A stretch of DNA of 7,370 nucleotides from an uncultured Clostridia bacterium (GTDB lineage: Bacteria; Bacillota; Clostridia; Christensenellales; Maliibacteriaceae). A program made the position numbers and the translations under genes. The stretch lies in the NCBI GenBank assembly GCA_934613185.1, contig CAKTSO010000095.1, forward strand, positions 1 through 7,370, given 5' to 3'. Position 1 is the stretch's first letter; each line of letters opens with the position of its first letter. The notes beneath the pieces are model-generated. The model was given only the letters and a program-made list of their open reading frames with translations. It did no database searches and was not told the origin of the DNA. This document shows positions 1 to 5,909 of this stretch, piece after piece.

Positions 1-131
1 AGTGAAACGGTTTCAGATCGGCCCATTTTATCCATGGTAGACTTTGATATACCGGTTGCTTCCATTAGACTTTTTTTTGTCATTTCTTTATCAATTAGCA
101 ACTTCCATAATGGTTTATATGTAAAAGCCAT
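1..131 (-). CDS. Cro/C1-type (HTH_26-like) transcriptional regulator, 3' end outside window
   Basis: Only the first 43 codons are present; the gene runs off the left edge. The visible protein begins MAFTYKPLWKLLIDKEMTKK and continues with a segment containing TGISKSTMDKMGR. This matches the opening of the small (about 65-75 residue) Cro/C1-type regulators of the HTH_26 group. In that group the 'KPLWKLLIDKxMTKxxL' helix is followed by the recognition helix 'GISxSTxxKM' (about residues 26-36 here). The ATG is supported by GGAGGTG seven bases upstream (GGAGG core to ATG). These proteins are DNA-binding regulators, common both in chromosomes and in conjugative elements or phages of low-GC Firmicutes. 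The target is unknown; autoregulation is inferred from the operator-like repeat over its promoter. Base composition is AT-rich, unlike the genes from 320 onward. Too short for an ORF caller with a high cut-off, but the start, SD and family match make it solid. Confidence 0.85.
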   Translation of the reverse strand, partial: MAFTYKPLWKLLIDKEMTKKSLMEATGISKSTMDKMGRSETVS

Positions 132-159
132 ATCTACACCTCCGCAGCGATTTGAGCTA

Positions 160-188
160 ATTCTACCATAAAAGTATTGAGAATGCAA
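160..188 (-). promoter_or_regulatory. Promoter of the HTH regulator
   Basis: Read on the minus strand, TTGCAT (183-188) is followed by a 17-base spacer and TAGAAT (160-165). This is a near-consensus sigma-A/sigma-70 promoter. It lies about 29 bases upstream of the HTH start codon, leaving room for the SD (137-143). The -35 and most of the spacer lie inside the inverted repeat at 172-193. Prediction from sequence only. Confidence 0.65.
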
Positions 189-193
189 TACTT
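172..193. promoter_or_regulatory. Operator-like inverted repeat over the HTH promoter
   Basis: Perfect 8-base arms AAGTATTG (172-179) and CAATACTT (186-193) flank a 6-base centre. The repeat covers the -35 box (183-188) and much of the spacer of the minus-strand promoter. A dimeric repressor bound here would block RNA polymerase, and Cro/C1-type regulators typically act this way. The adjacent HTH gene product is the most likely ligand, by inference. Confidence 0.55.
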
Positions 194-215
194 AAACACT
201 CAATTTATGATTATT

Positions 216-231
216 TGGTTTCAAGAAACCA
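216..231. repeat. Second inverted repeat, TGGTTTC-N2-GAAACCA
   Basis: Perfect 7-base arms around an AA centre lie upstream of the HTH promoter. A further GAAACCA half-site lies at 263-269. No T-tract follows on either strand, so it does not look like a terminator. It could be a second protein-binding site in the gap at 132-318, which otherwise holds no gene I can see. Confidence 0.4.
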
Positions 232-318
232 TATAAACTATCATAAAGATCCGAGTGCACCCGAAACCATTTGTTTGCACCTTGTATCAATCATTCAGTT
301 CAATGCCAAAGAAACCTT

Positions 319-837
319 TTATTCCTTCATGCTCAATTTTTGTGCAATCATCGAAACGACGTCGCCTCGATCGATCCCCAAAACGTAAGCAAACTCGTCG
401 TACAGCCAGCGCTCGGCATCTTTAAAGAAGCGCTCGTCGCACGAATGCAGTCGTTTGCCCTTTTCTTCGCACGCACAGCGGTGCAGATACAGCGTTTTGA
501 TCATCTGTGCAATGCATTCGCGGTCGCCCGCCGTCATGATCTGCCGATCATACTCTTTTCGATCGTTTTCCCGTTCGATCCAATGCGGCTCACACTCCGG
601 GAAACGCGCGATCATCTCGTCGATCTGTTCTTTCTTCAGCACCGGATGCAGCCGTTTTTGCAGCGTCTCGTTCTCTGTCGGAACAAAAAGCCGCGTACCG
701 TTTCGAAAAACGGGCTGCAAAACATAATAGCTCGTCGACGTGCCGCGAAGCTCCCGCTGCTGGATCTCTTCGACGGTGCAAACGCCCTCTGCCGCGTATA
801 CGACGGCGTCGCCCGCCTGAAATTCCCGTTGACTCAC
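319..837 (-). CDS. CarD-family transcriptional regulator
   Basis: Encodes 172 residues. The N-terminal part (about 1-60) fits the CarD/TRCF Tudor-like domain, which binds the RNA polymerase beta subunit. It has 'FQAGDAVVYAAEGVCTVEEI' (the usual form is F..GD.VVY..HGVG.I), then YYVLQPV and the strand RLFVPTEN. The rest (about 67-172) is helical, as in the CarD C-terminal domain that contacts promoter DNA, and includes 'LYDEFAYVLGIDRGDV' near the end. Stand-alone CarD proteins modulate open-complex stability. The start is GTG at 835-837: GGAG lies eight bases upstream, an in-frame TAA lies farther upstream, and there is no ATG between. CarD homologues usually carry HGVG where this one has EGVC, so the loop has diverged. 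It is divergent from the metal exporter; no functional link is visible. No clear terminator follows its stop codon. The family call is firm, the regulon unknown. Confidence 0.85.
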   Translation of the reverse strand: MSQREFQAGDAVVYAAEGVCTVEEIQQRELRGTSTSYYVLQPVFRNGTRLFVPTENETLQKRLHPVLKKEQIDEMIARFPECEPHWIERENDRKEYDRQIMTAGDRECIAQMIKTLYLHRCACEEKGKRLHSCDERFFKDAERWLYDEFAYVLGIDRGDVVSMIAQKLSMKE

Positions 838-840
838 GCA

Positions 841-881
841 GATTTCTCCTTTTCGAAATACGATCCGATGAGTTCTCCTTT
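841..881 (-). promoter_or_regulatory. Two near-identical SD-like motifs ahead of the CarD gene
   Basis: On the minus strand the 12-mer AAAGGAGAACTC (870-881) recurs as AAAGGAGAAATC (841-852), with 11 of 12 bases identical and 29 bases apart. The copy nearer the gene is correctly placed for the GTG start at 837. The distal copy has no ATG, GTG or TTG at a usable distance. It may be a vestigial or standby ribosome site, or a chance duplication. A possible -10 (TAAAAT on the minus strand) lies just upstream, but no convincing -35 partners it. Confidence 0.45.
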
Positions 882-935
882 ATTTTAACATCGATTTTCT
901 TTTTTCGCATGCAGCTTTTTTGAAAAATACGCGCG

Positions 936-964
936 TTGAATTGCCTTCATGCATATGATAAAAT
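936..964 (+). promoter_or_regulatory. Putative promoter of the CDF metal exporter
   Basis: TTGAAT (936-941), a 17-base spacer and TAAAAT (959-964) match the housekeeping promoter pattern. The predicted start of transcription is about 45 bases before the ATG, and an SD AAAGGGAG (1002-1009) lies eight bases from it. I could not identify a metal-responsive operator or riboswitch in the short leader. Confidence 0.5.
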
Positions 965-1017
965 GAAGAAACGTGCGGTTTTCCCACAAATTCCGCAAAT
1001 GAAAGGGAGTTTTTTTC

Positions 1018-2196
1018 ATGCTCAACAGCATCCTGCGCCGCGCGGGGCTTGATCCGAGCAATACCGCCGATCCGCATGTGCGAAGCATCTGCGGGCGCTT
1101 CGCCGGGGCGGTCGGGATCGTTTTGAACCTTCTGCTTTTCGCCGCGAAGCTCACCGCCGGTCTTTTGAGCGGATCGGTCTCCGTCGTGGCGGACGCCGTC
1201 AACAACTTGTCCGACGCCTCTTCGTCCTTGATCAGCCTCATCGGCTTCCGCCTTGCGGATAAGCCCGCCGACGCGGAGCATCCCTACGGGCACGGGCGGT
1301 ACGAATACATCGCCGCGATGATGGTTGCCGTTTTGATCCTCGTCATCGGCGTGGAGCTGTTCCGTTCGAGTCTTGACAAAGTGCTGCATCCCCAGACCGT
1401 CCGCTATTCGGTCGTCACGATCGCGGCGCTCGTATGCTCCATTTTGGTCAAGACATGGATGATGTTCTTCAACCGCCGCCTCGGCAAACGGATCTCCTCC
1501 GGCGCGCTCTACGCCACTGCCGCCGACAGCCGAAACGACGCCGTAACGACGCTTCTGGTTCTCGTCGCCGCGCTTGTCTCGCATGTTTTCCGCATCAATC
1601 TGGACGGCTGGATGGGCCTTGCCGTCGCCGTTTTCATCCTGATCAGCGGCTTCGGCCTCGTCCGCGACACAATCAGTCCCATGCTCGGTCAGGCGCCCAA
1701 CCCCGAATTTGTCGAAGAAATCCGAAAAAAAGTGCTCTCCTACCCCTTCGTTCTCGGGACGCACGATCTCATGATCCACGACTACGGTCCCGGGCGCCAG
1801 TTCGCCAGCGTACACGTCGAAATGCCCGCGTCCAAAAGCGCAATGGAGTGTCACGAGATCATCGACACGATCGAGCGCGACATGCTCCGCGAAAAGAATC
1901 TCCACATGATCGTGCATTACGACCCCATCGCCGACGACGACAGTCTGACGGCCGACCTGCACCGCTGGCTCGGGCAGCAGGTACGCACCATCGATCCTCG
2001 GCTGAGCATCCACGATCTTCGCATCGTCCCCGGAAAACATCATTCCAACCTGGTGTTCGACTGTGTCGTTCCGCCGGAAATGGCGCGGGACGAGCGTGCG
2101 ATCCGCGAAAAGATCGAGGAAACGGTTCACGCAAAGTACCCGGATTATTTCTGTGTCATCAATTTCGATCAAAGCTATATCCCCATTTCGCAGTAA
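1018..2196 (+). CDS. Cation diffusion facilitator family metal exporter, probably Mn2+ type
   Basis: Encodes 392 residues, long for a CDF (usually about 300). The membrane domain spans about 28-220, with six predicted helices. Aligned by eye with E. coli YiiP, the metal site residues are N62 and D66 in TM2 (motif NNLSD) and D170 and D174 in TM5 (motif DSRND). This N-D/D-D set resembles Mn2+-exporting CDFs such as pneumococcal MntE rather than the zinc-type site. The family motif HPYGHGRYE lies at 88-96. The cytoplasmic domain (about 228-303) contains THDLMIHDYGPG and HVEM. It is followed by a second, similar-looking segment (about 328-392; IHDLRIVPG, VFDCVVP). Such proteins work as proton-driven dimers exporting divalent metal from the cytoplasm. 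The ATG has a well-spaced SD. The gene is monocistronic, closed by the terminator at 2206-2233. Family certain; the metal is inferred. Confidence 0.93.
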   Translation: MLNSILRRAGLDPSNTADPHVRSICGRFAGAVGIVLNLLLFAAKLTAGLLSGSVSVVADAVNNLSDASSSLISLIGFRLADKPADAEHPYGHGRYEYIAAMMVAVLILVIGVELFRSSLDKVLHPQTVRYSVVTIAALVCSILVKTWMMFFNRRLGKRISSGALYATAADSRNDAVTTLLVLVAALVSHVFRINLDGWMGLAVAVFILISGFGLVRDTISPMLGQAPNPEFVEEIRKKVLSYPFVLGTHDLMIHDYGPGRQFASVHVEMPASKSAMECHEIIDTIERDMLREKNLHMIVHYDPIADDDSLTADLHRWLGQQVRTIDPRLSIHDLRIVPGKHHSNLVFDCVVPPEMARDERAIREKIEETVHAKYPDYFCVINFDQSYIPISQ

Positions 2197-2205
2197 CATA
2201 CCATC

Positions 2206-2233
2206 AAAAAAGCTCCCCTGCGGGAGCTTTTTT
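2206..2233. terminator. Bidirectional intrinsic terminator
   Basis: A perfect 12-base-pair stem (AAAAAAGCTCCC / GGGAGCTTTTTT) closes a CTGC loop. The T-run on either strand makes it work in both directions. It sits ten bases after the CDF stop codon and just beyond the stop codon of the convergent ABC operon, so it ends both transcripts. Confidence 0.93.
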
Positions 2234-2247
2234 CGATATGCAAAGTA

Positions 2248-4011
2248 TTACGCGCTCTGCGACGTGCCGGCGAACTGACTGTTGTAGAGCGTGGCGTAAA
2301 AGCCGTTTTTCGCCATAAGCGTCTCATGGCTGCCCTGCTCGACAATATGTCCGTCGCGCATGACGAGGATCACGTCCGCCTGCCGGATCGTCGAGAGGCG
2401 ATGTGCGACGATAAAGCTCGTTCTGCCGTTCATCAATCGGGCAAACGCCTTTTGGATGCGCACCTCGGTGCGGGTATCGATCGAGCTGGTCGCCTCGTCC
2501 AAAATGAGCATCGGCGGCAGGCACAGCATGACGCGTGCGATGCAGATGAGCTGTTTTTGCCCCTGTGACAGGCTGGCGCCGTCCTGAGAGACAACGGTGT
2601 CGTATCCGTCGGGCAGGCGGCGAATGAACGAATCGGCGTGCGCCGCACGGCAGGCCTCGACGATCTCTTCGTCCGTCGCGTCGGGACGGCCCATCGCGAT
2701 ATTCTCGCGGATCGTCCCCGTCTTGAGCCAGGTATCCTGCAAGACCATGCCGAAGTTCGTGCGAAGGCTCTTTCGCGTGATGCCGCGGATGTCCGTTCCG
2801 TCGACCGTGATCGCGCCGCCGCCCACATCGTAAAAGCGCATGAGCAAGTTGATCAGCGTCGTCTTGCCGCAGCCCGTTGGGCCGACGATCGCCACGCGCA
2901 TGCCGGGCCGCACGGACAGATTCATGTCGCGGATAAGCTCACGTTCGGGCGTATAGGAGAAATCCATATGGGATATCTCGATTTTTCCCTCGGCATGCTC
3001 CAGAATGCGGGCGTCGTCCGCGTCGGGAATCTGCGGCTGTTCATCGATCAGCTCGAACACGCGCGCCGCGCAGGCGAACGCGTTCTGCAGCTCGGTCACG
3101 ACGCCGGAAATCTCGTTAAACGGCTTGGTGTACTGGTTGGCGTAGTTCAAAAACGTCGAAAGGCTGCCGACGCTCATGCCGCCGGAGATGACGGCCAGCG
3201 CGCCCGTCACGCCGACGCCCGCGTACACGAGCGAATTGACAAAGCGCGTGGCGGGATTCGTGATCGACGAAAAGAAGATTGCACGAAGAGAGTAGCGATT
3301 CAGCCTGTCGTTGATCTCGTCGAAGCGGGAGAGCATCTTGTCCTCCTGCGAGAACGCCTGCACGACCTTTTCATTGGCAATGACTTCGTCGATCAGCGCC
3401 GTCTGTTCGCCGCGCGCGACGGACTGCTTGCGGAACATTTCATACGTCCGTTTTGCGATAAACGACGCCACGAACAGCGACACGGGCGTGATCAGCACGA
3501 CGACGAGCGCCGTCAGCGGACGGATGGCGAACATGAAGATGAGCGTTCCCAGGATCGTCAAAACGCCGGTAAAAAGCTGTGTAAATCCCATCAGAAGGCC
3601 GTCGGAAAACTGATCGACGTCGGCGATCAGACGGCTGACGATGCCGCCGGTGGGATGCGAATCGAGATATTTGAGCGGCAGACGCTGGATCTTTTCAAAC
3701 GCGTCGCAGCGAATGTCGCGCACGGTGCGGTAAGTGATGGCATTGTTGATCTGATTCATCACCCACTGCGTCACCGACGTCACGCAGACCGTGACGAAAA
3801 ACAAAATCAGGATGCGGACGACCGCGGGAAAATCGACGTTCCCCGCCGCGACGATCCCGTCGATCGCGCGGCCGCTCAAAATCGGCGCGACCAGCGTCAA
3901 TACGACCGTTACGAACGCGCATACGAGCGACAGCGCGATGCGCCCGCGATAGGGCTTGAGGCAGCGCAGCACGCGCGAAAGCGTCTCTTTGTTGATCGAA
4001 TCTTTTTTCAT
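2248..4011 (-). CDS. Heterodimeric ABC exporter subunit, BmrD/LmrD-like (consensus ATP site half)
   Basis: Encodes 587 residues: a type I exporter membrane domain of six helices (about 20-310) fused to a nucleotide-binding domain (about 343-580). Visible motifs are Walker A GPTGCGKTT (377-385), Q-loop Q425, Walker B LILDE with catalytic E506, and H-loop H537 in VAHRLS. All catalytic residues are intact. The signature is LSQGQ (481-485) instead of LSGGQ, a deviation expected in the subunit that donates its signature to the degenerate site of the heterodimer. It is the second gene of the operon and overlaps the upstream subunit by ATGA (4008-4011), implying translational coupling and equal amounts. 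B. subtilis BmrCD, L. lactis LmrCD and T. maritima TM287/288 share this architecture and export drugs or other amphipathic compounds. The actual substrate here cannot be read from sequence. Confidence 0.93.
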   Translation of the reverse strand: MKKDSINKETLSRVLRCLKPYRGRIALSLVCAFVTVVLTLVAPILSGRAIDGIVAAGNVDFPAVVRILILFFVTVCVTSVTQWVMNQINNAITYRTVRDIRCDAFEKIQRLPLKYLDSHPTGGIVSRLIADVDQFSDGLLMGFTQLFTGVLTILGTLIFMFAIRPLTALVVVLITPVSLFVASFIAKRTYEMFRKQSVARGEQTALIDEVIANEKVVQAFSQEDKMLSRFDEINDRLNRYSLRAIFFSSITNPATRFVNSLVYAGVGVTGALAVISGGMSVGSLSTFLNYANQYTKPFNEISGVVTELQNAFACAARVFELIDEQPQIPDADDARILEHAEGKIEISHMDFSYTPERELIRDMNLSVRPGMRVAIVGPTGCGKTTLINLLMRFYDVGGGAITVDGTDIRGITRKSLRTNFGMVLQDTWLKTGTIRENIAMGRPDATDEEIVEACRAAHADSFIRRLPDGYDTVVSQDGASLSQGQKQLICIARVMLCLPPMLILDEATSSIDTRTEVRIQKAFARLMNGRTSFIVAHRLSTIRQADVILVMRDGHIVEQGSHETLMAKNGFYATLYNSQFAGTSQSA

Positions 4012-5738
4012 GCCGTCTCCTCCTTTTCGGGGAACTGCGATTCGTAGATCTCCTGATACAGCGGGCAGGACGCCAGAAGCTCTTCGTGCGTGCCGCTTGC
4101 CGCGAGCGCGCCGTCGTCCAGAACGAGAATCTCATCCGCCGCAAGAAGTGAGGCCGTGCGCTGAGAGACGATGAAAACCGTCATGTTGCGCGAGGCCTCG
4201 CGAATGGCTGCGCGAAGGGCGGCGTCCGTGGCATAGTCAAGCGCGGAGGCGCTGTCGTCCAGAATCAGAATCTCGGGTTTTCGCACGAGCGCGCGTGCGA
4301 TCGTCAGTCTCTGCCTCTGGCCGCCCGAAAGATTGCGTGCGCCCTGTTCGATCACAAAATCGAGCGCACCGGGCTTTTCCATGACAAAGTCGAGCGCCTG
4401 CGCGGTTCGAAGCGCCTCGAACAGTTCTTCGTCCGTGGCGTTTTCGTTGCCCCAGCGAAGATTGTCGCGGATCGTGCCGCGAAACAGCGCCGCACGCTGC
4501 GGCACAAGGCCGATCTTTTGCCGCAGCGCCTGTTCGCTCCAGTCCTTGACCGGGACACCGAAGACGCGAACCGCGCCCGACTCGGCGGGATAAAGGCCGC
4601 CGATCAGATCGACGAGCGTCGTCTTGCCCGCGCCCGTGCCGCCGATCACGCCGATCGTTTGGCCGGGACGCGCGGTGAAGCTGATATCCGAAAGACTCGG
4701 CGCGCCGGCGCCCGCATAGCGCATGGTGACGTCGTCGAACTCGACGGCAGGCGCATCCGAAAGACCCGCTTGCGCACCCGCCGCATTCGCGTCGCGGGGC
4801 GGAAGTTCCAGAATGCTCTGCACGCGGTCGCCGCAGGCCGCCGCACGCGTCATCGTGACGATGAGGTTCGCCATTTTGATCAGCTCCGTCAAAATCTGGA
4901 GCATGTAATTGACCAGCGCCACGACCTGCCCCTGCGTCAACGCGCCCATATCCACGCGCACCGCGCCCGTGTAAATCAGCGCCGCAAGCGCCGCATTCAA
5001 AAGAAGATACGTCAGCGGGTTCATCAAAACCGACACGCGGCCGACGAAAAGCTGCAGATGCGTCAATTCGTCGTTCTCGCGGCGGAAGCGCTCGATCTCA
5101 TGTTCTTCCTGTGCAAAGGCACGGATAACGCGCACGCCGGACAGATTCTCCCGTGCGGAAGACAGCACGCCGTCGAGCTTGTTCTGCACGGCGCGGTAAC
5201 GCGGGATGCCCCAGAGCATGATGCCGAAGACGACCGCGCACAAAACGGGAATCAGCACCGCGAACACGAGCGCCGAAGGCACGTCGATCGTGAAGGCCAT
5301 GATCATCGCGCCGAAGACGACGAACGGCGAGCGCAGGAACAGCCGAAGCGTCAGATTGACGCCGTTTTGCACCTGGTTGATGTCGCTGGTCAGGCGCGTG
5401 ATGAGCGTCGAGTTGCCCTGTTCGTCCAGCTGCGTATAGGAAAGCCAGCCGATGCGTGCAAAGACCTCGTGCCGCAGTTTCCCCGCAAAGCCGACCGCCG
5501 CGCGCGCGGCGAACCACTGTGCCGTGATCGAGCAAATCAGCCCGACAAGCGCCAGCGCGATCAAAAGACCGCCCATGCGCAGGATGTACGGCGTGTCAGC
5601 GTTGGCGATGCCGCGATCGATGATCGCAGCCATGACGAGCGGCACGAAAAGCTCAAACGACGCCTCGAGCAGCTTGAACAGCGGCCCCAGGATCGATTCT
5701 TTGACGTACTGCTTCATGTAAACAAGCAGTTTTCGCAT
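4008..5738 (-). CDS. Heterodimeric ABC exporter subunit, BmrC/LmrC-like (degenerate ATP site half)
   Basis: Encodes 576 residues with a six-helix membrane domain (about 10-300) and a nucleotide-binding domain (about 331-570). Walker A is GGTGAGKTT (366-374), the Q-loop residue is Q414 and the signature is canonical LSGGQ (470-474). The Walker B motif reads LILDD, so the catalytic glutamate is replaced by D495. The H-loop histidine is replaced by Q526 (VSQRT). This Asp-for-Glu and Gln-for-His pattern marks the non-catalytic half of asymmetric exporters. Its intact LSGGQ completes the partner's active site. The start is ATG at 5736-5738, with GAGGGG a few bases upstream, a weaker SD than others in the window. 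First gene of the operon, in the same order (degenerate half, then consensus half) as bmrC-bmrD. Divergent from a LysR regulator that probably controls it. Confidence 0.93.
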   Translation of the reverse strand: MRKLLVYMKQYVKESILGPLFKLLEASFELFVPLVMAAIIDRGIANADTPYILRMGGLLIALALVGLICSITAQWFAARAAVGFAGKLRHEVFARIGWLSYTQLDEQGNSTLITRLTSDINQVQNGVNLTLRLFLRSPFVVFGAMIMAFTIDVPSALVFAVLIPVLCAVVFGIMLWGIPRYRAVQNKLDGVLSSARENLSGVRVIRAFAQEEHEIERFRRENDELTHLQLFVGRVSVLMNPLTYLLLNAALAALIYTGAVRVDMGALTQGQVVALVNYMLQILTELIKMANLIVTMTRAAACGDRVQSILELPPRDANAAGAQAGLSDAPAVEFDDVTMRYAGAGAPSLSDISFTARPGQTIGVIGGTGAGKTTLVDLIGGLYPAESGAVRVFGVPVKDWSEQALRQKIGLVPQRAALFRGTIRDNLRWGNENATDEELFEALRTAQALDFVMEKPGALDFVIEQGARNLSGGQRQRLTIARALVRKPEILILDDSASALDYATDAALRAAIREASRNMTVFIVSQRTASLLAADEILVLDDGALAASGTHEELLASCPLYQEIYESQFPEKEETA

Positions 5739-5782
5739 GAAACCCCTCTTTTCCGTAGATTTGTCCGTGAGTTTGACTGTCG

Positions 5783-5812
5783 TTCCGTCGTTTTTTCATT
5801 TTTTCGTCGGAA
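5783..5812 (-). promoter_or_regulatory. Imperfect hairpin in the ABC operon leader
   Basis: TTCCGTCG (5783-5790) and CGTCGGAA (5805-5812) pair with one mismatch around a 14-base T-rich (A-rich in the transcript) loop. It lies within the roughly 78-base untranslated leader predicted for the ABC transcript. It is not followed by a T-run on the minus strand, so it is not an intrinsic terminator as it stands. It could stabilise the mRNA or act in leader-mediated control; the function is unproven. Confidence 0.35.
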
Positions 5813-5822
5813 CCTTAAAATG

Positions 5823-5851
5823 ATCATAGCATTTCATAATCCATATTGCAA
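5823..5851 (-). promoter_or_regulatory. Putative promoter of the ABC exporter operon
   Basis: On the minus strand TTGCAA (5846-5851) is followed by a 17-base spacer and TATGAT (5823-5828). This predicts transcription from about 5816 and a leader of roughly 78 bases before the first ABC gene. TTGCAA is its own reverse complement and also serves the promoter on the other strand. Confidence 0.55.
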
Positions 5852-5874
5852 ATACTCATTATATTTGTTATATA
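5846..5874 (+). promoter_or_regulatory. Putative promoter of the LysR regulator gene
   Basis: TTGCAA (5846-5851), a 17-base spacer and TATATA (5869-5874) lie about 35 bases before the TTG start codon. An alternative -10, TATGAT at 5875-5880, has too long a spacer from TTGCAA. The spacer overlaps the inverted repeat at 5849-5867, compatible with autoregulation. Confidence 0.5.
5849..5867. promoter_or_regulatory. Inverted repeat, candidate LysR-protein binding site
   Basis: CAAATA-N7-TATTTG has perfect 6-base arms inside an AT-rich divergent regulatory region. LysR-type regulators usually bind interrupted AT-rich palindromes between their own gene and the target. This one does not fit the textbook T-N11-A spacing exactly, so the assignment is tentative. 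It overlaps the spacer of the LysR promoter and touches the shared -35. Confidence 0.45.
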
Positions 5875-5893
5875 TATGATTATCGTATGAATC

Positions 5894-5902
5894 AAAAGGA
5901 GG
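5894..5902 (+). promoter_or_regulatory. Ribosome binding site that fixes the LysR start
   Basis: AAAAGGAGG is a near-perfect SD. It is one base from the TTG at 5904, too close to initiate there, but seven bases from the in-frame TTG at 5910. The second TTG is therefore the start. Confidence 0.8.
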
Positions 5903-5909
5903 TTTGCGC

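Noticed and set aside
3..15. Palindrome TGAAAC-G-GTTTCA at the left edge
   Set aside because: It lies inside the coding region of the HTH gene and is short. It is probably a codon coincidence, although it resembles the TGGTTTC elements nearby.
271..888. Plus-strand open frame of 205 codons opposite the CarD gene
   Set aside because: The CarD-family protein on the minus strand has SD, start and family motifs. The plus-strand frame has none.
880..2199. Long open frame on the minus strand opposite the CDF gene (439 codons)
   Set aside because: It mirrors a GC-rich real gene whose protein has clear CDF motifs. The antisense translation is rich in D, E, R and G without domains, and no SD precedes it.
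2638..4047. Long plus-strand open frame opposite the second ABC gene (469 codons)
   Set aside because: Its translation is an Arg/Asp/His-rich composition typical of the antisense of GC-rich genes. The opposite strand carries all ABC transporter motifs.
5647..5799. Upstream open frame (about 50 codons, minus strand) overlapping the start of the first ABC gene
   Set aside because: Not listed as a gene: no SD precedes its ATG and its sequence continues out of frame inside the ABC gene. Kept only as a leader-control hypothesis.
4518..5879. Long plus-strand open frame opposite the first ABC gene (453 codons)
   Set aside because: Same reasoning; it also runs through the divergent promoter region and has no recognisable domain.
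5904..5909. TTG at 5904 as start of the LysR protein (two extra residues)
   Set aside because: The SD ends one base before it, too close for initiation. The TTG at 5910 has ideal spacing and gives the usual MNFRRLxYF N-terminus.
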